From JAGOBX01 sp017999075 [NCBI: Candidatus Babelota bacterium] (GTDB taxonomy: Bacteria; JAGOBX01): a DNA stretch of 7,658 bases. The notes below the pieces were generated by a model. The model was not told the origin of the DNA. It ran no database searches and worked only from the letters and a program-made list of their open reading frames with translations. Every line of letters begins with the position of its first letter. Within the stretch, counting starts at the first letter, position 1. Location of the stretch: the NCBI GenBank assembly GCA_017999075.1, contig JAGOBX010000159.1, positions 1-7,658 on the forward strand, in the 5' to 3' direction. Positions 1 through 3,767 of the stretch are shown in pieces. Made by a program: the position numbers and the translations under genes.

Positions 1-12
1 CGCACTTTATTT

Positions 13-282
13 TCATTTGTATGCGTTGCCACGTGGAAGAATAGCATAGACGTAAAGCATTTGGGAATATTTATCTGGAGTAAATAAAAGCCGCCAATCG
101 CCGACACGCAACCGGTAATCTCATTTTAGTTCGCCGCTTAGATTTTTTACATTTATGTGCGTAAACGGATTATTGGATTTTTGCAATTCGATTAAGGCGT
201 TTTTTATACGTTTCTTTGTTGGAATATCCAGTTTGACGTATTGTTTTAAAGCGTTAGGTTTAATCTCAATGGTCCAATTCAC
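13..282 (-). pseudogene. RelE/ParE-family toxin with premature TGA at codon 54
   Basis: Reading from a GTG at 282 gives an 89-codon frame of normal RelE/ParE size. These toxins are small ribonuclease-like or gyrase-directed proteins neutralised by the antitoxin encoded just upstream. The N-terminal half starts MNWTIEIKPNALKQYVKLD, with the family's strand-helix pattern. The second half holds the family signature DYRLRVGDWRLLFTP and ends AILPRGNAYK. Between them codon 54 (121-123, read as TGA on the minus strand) is a stop, directly after LSGELK. A paralogous remnant at 690-803 has GGC (Gly) at this position, so a GGA-to-TGA substitution is the simplest explanation. The GTG start overlaps the antitoxin end by 17 bp, as in a coupled TA operon. 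As read, only a 53-residue fragment lacking the core strands would be made. Family assignment is confident. Loss of function is inferred. Confidence 0.85.
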
Positions 283-505
283 TTAGTGATTTCCCTTTTA
301 CTCCTTTACGAATTTCATCTTTTCCTTTTTGTATTGATTTATAAAACTCTTTATTTCCGATAAGTTCTAATGTTTCTTTATATGTATCTATAAAATCAAT
401 AACAGCTTTTTCGATAAGATTTGGAATACTTTTGTTTTCGGTTTTGGAAATAGTCAATAGTTCGTTTTCAATAGACGTATTTAATGACAAGATTGTTTGC
501 GGCAT
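266..505 (-). CDS. RHH-type (RelB/ParD-like) antitoxin of a TA pair
   Basis: A 79-residue protein. Residues 4-38 show a short strand (TILSLNTSI) followed by two helices, as expected for a ribbon-helix-helix DNA-binding dimer. The C-terminal half (KEFYKSIQKGKDEIRKG, 52-68) is charged and would wrap around the toxin. The ATG at 505 is well supported by a GGAGG Shine-Dalgarno at 513-517 (7-nt spacing) and a TTGACA/TATAAT promoter at 540-568. The gene overlaps the RelE/ParE-type toxin frame by 17 bp, the standard antitoxin-first arrangement. By family analogy it should bind its own promoter and neutralise the toxin. Because the toxin frame carries a stop codon, this may be an orphan antitoxin kept for autoregulation or cross-protection. 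The family is inferred from pattern and context, and the exact subfamily cannot be named. Confidence 0.8.
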   Translation of the reverse strand: MPQTILSLNTSIENELLTISKTENKSIPNLIEKAVIDFIDTYKETLELIGNKEFYKSIQKGKDEIRKGVKGKSLSELDH

Positions 506-539
506 ATAAACGCCTCCAGAATAATTATTGTGCTTATTT

Positions 540-568
540 ATTATATTAGATTAATTTTGATTTGTCAA
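540..568 (-). promoter_or_regulatory. Sigma-70 promoter of the antitoxin/toxin operon
   Basis: On the minus strand TTGACA (568-563) and TATAAT (545-540) are separated by exactly 17 bp. The predicted start of transcription is near 533, giving a leader of about 28 nt with GGAGG at 517-513. A perfect 10-bp palindrome, AATAATTATT, lies at 520-529 between the -10 and the Shine-Dalgarno. It is a possible but very AT-rich operator for antitoxin autorepression. Confidence 0.8.
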
Positions 569-689
569 ATTATAATTTTAAATCCTCGAATCAAAAAAAA
601 TATTAACAGCAATTTGCGGTTTGAATTATAATAAGTAAATATAATGCGCTCAGTGATAAGAATAATCGTAGTCGCTGTTTTTTTTCTTT

Positions 690-861
690 TCATTTTTAGT
701 ATGCGTCGCCGCGCGGGAAAATAACGAATATGTAAAACGTTTAAGAAAGTTTGGCTGGCGTAAATAATAATCGCCAGTTGCAATCACGCAGTAGGTAATC
801 GCCATTTGATTTACAACTTACGGATTTCGTCTTTTCCGCTATTATTTGATTTATAAAAATT
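690..861 (-). pseudogene. Degraded second TA locus, antitoxin tail joined to toxin tail by deletion
   Basis: Reading the minus strand from 861 gives NFYKSNNSGKDEIRK (861-817), which matches EFYKSIQKGKDEIRK of the intact antitoxin (residues 53-67). Thirteen bases later the other frame reads GDYLLRDCNWRLLFTP and continues to FPRGDAY (803-690), matching the toxin C-terminus, with an in-frame TAA at the middle and another near the end. Compared with the neighbouring complete locus, about 180 bp are missing: the antitoxin end and the toxin N-terminal half. This is a tandem paralogue of the adjacent TA operon that has decayed. It preserves a glycine codon where the neighbouring toxin has its TGA. 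The right boundary coincides with the start of the IS91-family fragment. No product is expected. Confidence 0.8.
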
Positions 862-1090
862 CGGATACAGAATTCAAAAATGTGACTGTTGCGGAAACGA
901 AACTGTCCTGAACAACTCCTGTAGAAACAGGCATTGTCCGCAATGTCAGAACCTCAAACGCGAAAAATGGCTACTCAACAGAAAAATAGAATTATTGCCC
1001 TGCCGTTATTTTCATATAATATTTACTCTGCCGAATTCATTGAACAATCTTGTTTTCAATAATCAGTTTGAACTAGTGTCCAATTGTTAA
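857..1090 (+). pseudogene. IS91-family transposase fragment (zinc-binding N-terminal domain)
   Basis: The plus-strand frame after the TAA at 854-856 encodes about 71 residues of recognisable transposase. The cysteine-rich core runs C-x-x-C-G, then SCRNRHCPQCQ (917-949), then WLLNRKIELLP and YFHIIFTLPNSLNNL. This is the hallmark order of the zinc-binding domain and following strand of IS91/IS801-type Y2 transposases, which move by rolling-circle replication. There is no start codon, and the residues normally upstream are missing. The catalytic HUH and tyrosine region (normally several hundred residues further on) is absent. Similarity stops near 1069, where repeat-associated sequence begins, and the frame ends at TAA 1088-1090. 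It abuts the TA remnant ending at 861, so a transposition or recombination event probably joined these pieces. It is non-functional. Confidence 0.85.
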
Positions 1091-1107
1091 TTGTTGAAAT
1101 AGGACAC
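1076..1107. repeat. Short inverted repeat GTGTCC/GGACAC
   Basis: GTGTCC (1076-1081) and GGACAC (1102-1107) form a perfect 6-bp inverted repeat around a 20-nt AT-rich loop. Extending to 10 bp adds two mismatches. It lies exactly where the transposase fragment loses similarity. It could be a relic of an element end, but at this length it could also be chance. Confidence 0.4.
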
Positions 1108-1303
1108 AACTGCCACCTAATCCGCTAAGGCGAATTTATTAATTTTAGGGTATTCAATAGTAAAAATTATCCACCGAATACACCGAATTTCACCGAATCT
1201 AATTAAATCTAATCAACGTAAATCTGACTACCTATCGTCAAAATTAAAACCTGCCGCATTTTGACATTTTTAAATATGACTTTTGACTATACGGCACTTT
1301 TTT
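1083..1303 (+). repeat. Dispersed repeat R, copy 1
   Basis: This segment recurs at 2432-2620, and in part at 7609-7658, always in the same orientation. Positions 1147-1303 align without gaps to 2464-2620 with about seven differences by eye. The preceding 1083-1113 also matches (ATTGTTAATTGTTGAAATA and the following CACAACTGCC), but copy 1 carries about 34 extra bases at 1113-1146. Inside are three CACCGAAT units (1172, 1181, 1191) and two ATCTAAT units. A TGCCG (1252-1256) is complementary to CGGCA (1292-1296), just before a T-run, which could fold as a long-loop hairpin. No coding sequence is visible. It is probably a non-autonomous interspersed element. Confidence 0.85.
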
Positions 1304-1334
1304 TCTTTTTTTAGGAATCCACGCGAAAAATTTT

Positions 1335-1348
1335 AAATTGAATATATT
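1335..1348. repeat. Left 14-bp arm bracketing gene unit 1
   Basis: AAATTGAATATATT here is the exact reverse complement of AATATATTCAATTT at 1669-1682. The two arms flank the promoter and gene of unit 1. The same pair flanks unit 2 (1763-1776 and 2281-2294). Confidence 0.8.
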
Positions 1349-1356
1349 AAAATTGT

Positions 1357-1385
1357 TTGACAAAATCCGCGTTTTTAAATATATT
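1357..1385 (+). promoter_or_regulatory. Sigma-70 promoter of gene unit 1
   Basis: TTGACA (1357-1362) and TATATT (1380-1385) are separated by exactly 17 bp. Transcription would begin near 1392, so the Shine-Dalgarno GAGGTGAT (1392-1399) would sit at the very 5' end of a leader of about 12 nt before the ATG at 1404. Confidence 0.75.
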
Positions 1386-1403
1386 AATATTGAGGTGATA
1401 AAA

Positions 1404-1652
1404 ATGACAACATTCGTAAAAGATTTATCTATTGATGAATTTCAACATTTAATAACCGAAACTACTCAAAACATTTTACAGGAATTTTTTGATGATATTC
1501 AATCGTTATCTAACAATCAATATTTAGAATCAATTATTAAATCGCGCGCTGATATTGAAAAAGGCGCGTTTGTTTCGTTTGAGGAAGCTTTCAACGATAA
1601 TAACATTGATATTTTGCGTATCTGCCATAGAAAAGACGTTTATAGGTTATAA
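1404..1652 (+). pseudogene. Antitoxin fused in frame to the C-terminal tip of a RelE toxin
   Basis: An 82-residue frame starting at ATG 1404, chosen over the earlier in-frame TTG at 1338 because GAGGTGAT lies 4 nt upstream and a strong promoter is placed for it. Residues 2-64 (TTFVKDLSIDEFQHLITET, then an acidic helix, then KGAFVSFEEAFND) resemble small antitoxins of the kind found before RelE genes: a KDLS-xxE-LI-ET start and an FVSFEEA end. Residues 68-82, IDILRICHRKDVYRL, instead match the extreme C-terminus of RelE-family toxins, whose usual ending is IGHRxDVYR. The simplest reading is a deletion that removed the antitoxin stop and nearly all of the toxin, yet kept the frame. The product may still work as an orphan antitoxin. 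The expressed status is unknown, and I call it a remnant because the toxin is missing. Confidence 0.7.
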
Positions 1653-1668
1653 AAAATATTCCAACTTC

Positions 1669-1755
1669 AATATATTCAATTTTCAAATAACATTTTTACC
1701 GTGCGTCTGCAATCAAACGCTTTTTTCTACACGGATTTGTCGGATTTTCACGAAT
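1669..1755 (+). repeat. Intergenic repeat B, copy 1 (full spacer 1669-1776)
   Basis: Eighty-seven bases match 2281-2367 with three differences by eye and no gaps. With the following arm at 1763-1776 it makes a 108-bp spacer between the two gene units. Its ends are perfect 14-bp inverted repeats, and its interior has CCGTG (1699-1703) complementary to CACGG (1731-1735), so the whole spacer can fold as a bulged hairpin. The same segment supplies the terminator of unit 1. Confidence 0.85.
1703..1726 (+). terminator. Intrinsic terminator of gene unit 1
   Basis: GCGT (1703-1706) pairs with ACGC (1717-1720), with TG/CA continuing the stem past one mismatch and a CAAT loop. It is followed at once by six T residues. 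The stem is short, but the identical arrangement recurs at 2315-2338 after unit 2. Confidence 0.55.
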
Positions 1756-1762
1756 AAAATTT

Positions 1763-1776
1763 AAATTGAATATATT
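1763..1776. repeat. Left 14-bp arm bracketing gene unit 2
   Basis: AAATTGAATATATT is identical to 1335-1348 and is the exact reverse complement of 2281-2294. It sits 6 bp before the -35 box of the DUF4160 gene, in the same relative order as in unit 1 (arm, promoter, gene, opposite arm). Confidence 0.8.
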
Positions 1777-1781
1777 TTTTA

Positions 1782-1810
1782 TTGACTTAATTATGCTATA
1801 TTAGTATAAT
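1782..1810 (+). promoter_or_regulatory. Near-consensus sigma-70 promoter of the DUF4160/DUF2442 pair
   Basis: TTGACT (1782-1787), a 17-bp spacer, then a perfect TATAAT (1805-1810). The ATG at 1819 begins only 8 nt after the -10 box, so transcription would start at or within 1-3 nt of the start codon. No Shine-Dalgarno precedes the ATG. The mRNA therefore looks leaderless. Confidence 0.8.
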
Positions 1811-1818
1811 TTTTATTA

Positions 1819-2058
1819 ATGAGTCCAACGGTATTTCGTTATAAGAATTATCGTTTCTTCTTTTTCTCAAGAGAAGAAATTCGTAAACACATTCATATTC
1901 AGTCAACCAATGGCGAATGTAAATATTGGCTTGAACCTGAAATATCATTGGCGCATAATCAATATTTAACTGATGTTCAATTAAATGAAATTAAATCATT
2001 AATCAAGGAAAAATATAATGACATTATCAATGCTTGGAACAAACACTTCTCAAGTTGA
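1819..2058 (+). CDS. DUF4160 domain protein
   Basis: A 79-residue protein with the complete DUF4160 pattern: SPTVFRYKNYRFFFFSREE at 2-20, the paired histidines of HIHIQ at 24-28, KYWLEPEISLA at 35-45, and a C-terminal helix ending NAWNKHF. The length is typical of the family. No enzymatic function is established. The family is usually found as the first gene of a two-gene unit with DUF2442, and the pair is widely suspected to be toxin-antitoxin-like. That role is inference here. The start is fixed by the canonical MSPTVF beginning and by the adjacent promoter, and it has no ribosome binding site. The end overlaps the DUF2442 gene by 41 bp in another frame, indicating translational coupling. 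The TGA stop here is used normally, so the genetic code appears standard. Confidence 0.9.
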   Translation: MSPTVFRYKNYRFFFFSREEIRKHIHIQSTNGECKYWLEPEISLAHNQYLTDVQLNEIKSLIKEKYNDIINAWNKHFSS

Positions 2059-2278
2059 AATTGAAAACATTTCAACTTACGGGTTTTGGATTTTTTTAGA
2101 AAACAAAGAATATTATCTCTCATTTGAACAATATCCTTGGTTTAAAAATGCAACTATTTCAGATATCATTTCCGTTCAGTTTTTTCCGCCCCGTCATTTA
2201 TATTGGGAAAATTTAGATGTTGACCTTGATTTAAATGATATTATTAATCCTAGTAATTCACCGTTAATTTATAAATAA
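2018..2278 (+). CDS. DUF2442 domain protein
   Basis: An 86-residue protein carrying the DUF2442 features: VEIENISTYGFWIFL (13-27), where a small domain begins with strand pairs, FEQYPWFKNATISDI (36-50), and PPRHLYWENLDVDLDLNDI (57-75). The family is small, all-beta/mixed, and of unproven function, and is commonly partnered with DUF4160 as here. ATG 2018 is preferred because AAGGAA (2005-2010) sits about 7 nt upstream. ATG 2030 is a possible alternative that would drop four residues. It lies inside the end of the DUF4160 gene, so its translation probably depends on ribosomes finishing that gene. It shares the promoter at 1782-1810 and the terminator at 2315-2338. Both genes look intact, unlike every RelE-type locus nearby. 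Confidence 0.88.
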   Translation: MTLSMLGTNTSQVEIENISTYGFWIFLENKEYYLSFEQYPWFKNATISDIISVQFFPPRHLYWENLDVDLDLNDIINPSNSPLIYK

Positions 2279-2280
2279 AT

Positions 2281-2367
2281 AATATATTCAATTTTCAAAT
2301 AACATTTTTACCGCGCGTCTGCAATCAAACGCTTTTTTCTACACGGATTTCTCTGATTTTCACGAAT
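2281..2367 (+). repeat. Intergenic repeat B, copy 2
   Basis: This matches 1669-1755 over 87 bases with three differences by eye. It begins three bases after the DUF2442 stop with the 14-bp arm AATATATTCAATTT (2281-2294). The opposite-strand arm that closes copy 1 is not found after 2367, so this copy is one-sided. Confidence 0.85.
2315..2338 (+). terminator. Intrinsic terminator of the DUF4160/DUF2442 unit
   Basis: GCGT (2315-2318) and ACGC (2329-2332) form the same short stem and CAAT loop as at 1703-1726, followed by six T residues. Conservation in both copies of repeat B supports a role. Stem strength is modest. Confidence 0.55.
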
Positions 2368-2431
2368 TTTTTAGCCCAAAAACATATCAGAATCGTTCAC
2401 TTTTTTAGATATTATATTGCTTAACAAAAAA
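2368..2431. other. Short non-coding stretch between repeats B2 and R2
   Basis: No gene or recognised RNA is visible. The only structure is a perfect inverted repeat, TTAACAA (2421-2427) and TTGTTAA (2432-2438), around AAAA, which straddles the start of repeat R2. Confidence 0.4.
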
Positions 2432-2620
2432 TTGTTAATTGTTGAAATACAGCACAACTGCCCAGGGTATTCAATAGTAAAAATTATCCACCCAATACAC
2501 CGAATTTTACCGAATCTAATTAAATCTAATCAACGTAAATCTGACTATCTATCGTTAAAATTATAACCTGCCGCATTTTAAAATTTTTAAATATGACTTT
2601 TGACTATACGGCACTTTTTT
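2432..2620 (+). repeat. Dispersed repeat R, copy 2
   Basis: This is the same element as at 1083-1303, in the same orientation, lacking about 34 bases after 2463. The unit CGGCAC plus T-run at its right end is duplicated (2609-2620 and 2621-2632). It stops immediately before the stop codon of the PorV-like gene, so that gene's 3' untranslated region would be made of this repeat in antisense. Confidence 0.85.
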
Positions 2621-2633
2621 CGGCACTTTTTTC

Positions 2634-3581
2634 CTATTTTAAATTTTGACTGCGGTTTGGTATGAATCTGTAAAGTACTGAAAATTTATGAGATGTGTCA
2701 AGTTCACGGTTTGGTATATATGCGTAATTTATTTGAAAATTAAACAGATTGAATCCGCAGCCTAAGGAAAAACCAGAACCCGCGTCATTTATTGTATTAT
2801 ATCCTGCCTGTATAGAAAATTTTTTATCGTATTCTATTTCTATTCCAGTCATAAAATCTTTTTCTTTGTCAATAAAATTAAAAGAAAAATCTACCGATGG
2901 TCTTATGATAAAAATATTTTCAAACGAAAATTCAGAAGAAATTCCGAAATTTTGAGTCAACGGCAAATCTTCACTGACCTTTGAATATTTTAATTTTGTT
3001 CCGAAATTTTTTATTGTCGCTCCGATTAATAAAGGGATTTCGTCTGAACCGGCTGCAGCCATCCAGCCAATGTCAAAAGCTATACTTTTAGCCTCATCTT
3101 CTGCTATACGCGATTTTATTAAATTCATTGTTATCCCGAATTTTAGTTTACTCTCCATATTCGGCGACCATGTTAAACCTGCAGTATAATCTTTTGCAGT
3201 GAATGTTCCCTGTTCTGCGTATGATGTAGCAGACGTCAGTATTGTCCTGTTGAATGTTCCATAATCAAACATATTAAAACTCAATCCTATCGAACTTTTA
3301 ATTTTTTCAAAATAACTTGTCCATCCAATATAATGCTGTGTAATATCTTCAAAATATTCATTTCTGAAAAATAGTATTTCTGTAGATTTCAATGCCGATA
3401 ATCCTGCAGGATTCCAGTACAATCCGTCTATACCTGACGCAAGCGAAGTATATGCCCCTCCTAATGCAGATGCTCTTGCCCCGACAGGCACATTTAAAAA
3501 TAATGCGCTCTCCGGCGAGTCGGTATAACCAATACTTTTAAAAAATATTATCAATAAATATACTAAAATTATTTTTTTCAT
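2634..3581 (-). CDS. PorV/PorQ-type outer-membrane beta-barrel protein
   Basis: A 315-residue protein. Residues 1-20 form a signal peptide (MKKIILVYLLIIFF core). Residues 29-61 carry the family's most conserved block, with VPVGARASALGGAYTSLA followed by GLYWNPAGL. The rest is alternating polar/hydrophobic strands with many aromatic ends, finishing in FSVLYRF plus a short tail, as expected for a roughly 14-strand barrel of the FadL-like PorV/PorQ (UPF0164) group. In Bacteroidota PorV shuttles T9SS cargo from the translocon to the surface attachment machinery, and related proteins accompany T9SS-like tails in several candidate phyla. It follows the giant tail-bearing protein on the same strand, 182 bp downstream, so cargo handling is a reasonable inference. 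ATG 3581 starts the signal peptide. No clear Shine-Dalgarno precedes it. The exact paralogue (PorV versus PorQ-like) is not resolved. Confidence 0.85.
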   Translation of the reverse strand: MKKIILVYLLIIFFKSIGYTDSPESALFLNVPVGARASALGGAYTSLASGIDGLYWNPAGLSALKSTEILFFRNEYFEDITQHYIGWTSYFEKIKSSIGLSFNMFDYGTFNRTILTSATSYAEQGTFTAKDYTAGLTWSPNMESKLKFGITMNLIKSRIAEDEAKSIAFDIGWMAAAGSDEIPLLIGATIKNFGTKLKYSKVSEDLPLTQNFGISSEFSFENIFIIRPSVDFSFNFIDKEKDFMTGIEIEYDKKFSIQAGYNTINDAGSGFSLGCGFNLFNFQINYAYIPNRELDTSHKFSVLYRFIPNRSQNLK

Positions 3582-3605
3582 TTGATCAATTTTTATAAAA
3601 CCTAT

Positions 3606-3634
3606 ATAATAAATTTAATTAAAAAAATTAACAA
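3606..3634 (-). promoter_or_regulatory. Candidate promoter of the PorV-like gene
   Basis: On the minus strand TTGTTA (3634-3629) and TATTAT (3611-3606) are 17 bp apart, placing the start of transcription near 3599 and about 18 nt before the ATG. Both boxes are imperfect in a very AT-rich stretch, so this is tentative. If real, the gene need not be co-transcribed with its upstream neighbour. Confidence 0.4.
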
Positions 3635-3658
3635 AGTTGAATATTATGCTTTTAAATA

Positions 3659-3727
3659 ATTAGTTTACAAAATAATTTTATTTTACGTATTTTTATTGAT
3701 TATCAATTAAGCGGTTTGTAAACTAAT
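3659..3727. repeat. Perfect 13-bp inverted repeat between the two secretion genes
   Basis: ATTAGTTTACAAA (3659-3671) and TTTGTAAACTAAT (3715-3727) are exact reverse complements separated by 43 bp. The loop contains a smaller palindrome, TTGATTATCAA. No T-run follows in the direction of the genes, so it is not a standard terminator. It may be an mRNA processing or stability structure, a protein-binding site, or a tiny mobile element with terminal repeats. Confidence 0.7.
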
Positions 3728-3748
3728 CATTTCAAACATAGTATGTAA

Positions 3749-3767
3749 TCAGAAATTTTCTGATTAT
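3749..3767 (-). terminator. Palindrome at the end of the giant gene, possible weak terminator
   Basis: AATCAGAAATTTTCTGATT is a perfect 9-bp inverted repeat with one central base. It overlaps the TAA of the giant gene (3764-3766). It could fold as an AT-rich hairpin in the mRNA. There is no following U-run, so terminator function is doubtful. Confidence 0.3.

Noticed and set aside
13-282. UGA recoded as glycine
   Set aside because: TGA ends the antitoxin and DUF4160 genes at sensible places, and none occurs in frame in the long right-hand genes. A point nonsense mutation is simpler.
565-783. 72-codon minus-strand open frame
   Set aside because: It reads the decayed toxin remnant in a wrong frame. 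The correct frame (690-803) matches the neighbouring toxin, and the extra frame has no ribosome site or family features.
1172-1198. CRISPR-like repeats (three CACCGAAT units)
   Set aside because: The units are 8 bp with spacing of only 9-10 bp and no spacers, and they are copied as part of a larger dispersed repeat.
1338-1403. Longer start for the antitoxin fusion
   Set aside because: The first codon would be TTG upstream of the mapped promoter boxes, so it would not be in the transcript. ATG 1404 has a strong Shine-Dalgarno.
1555-1764. 69-codon plus-strand open frame across the end of unit 1 and repeat B1
   Set aside because: It is out of frame with the antitoxin fusion and runs through repeat and terminator sequence. 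Its composition is unlike a protein.
1669-1776. True integron attC site
   Set aside because: The conserved AAC and GTT triplets of the recombination core are absent, and no integrase is in view. I keep only the architectural resemblance as a finding.
2564-2633. Strong terminator for the PorV-like gene in repeat R2
   Set aside because: Read on the minus strand the hairpin arms are not followed by a T-run. The T-run favours the plus strand only, and the loop is long.
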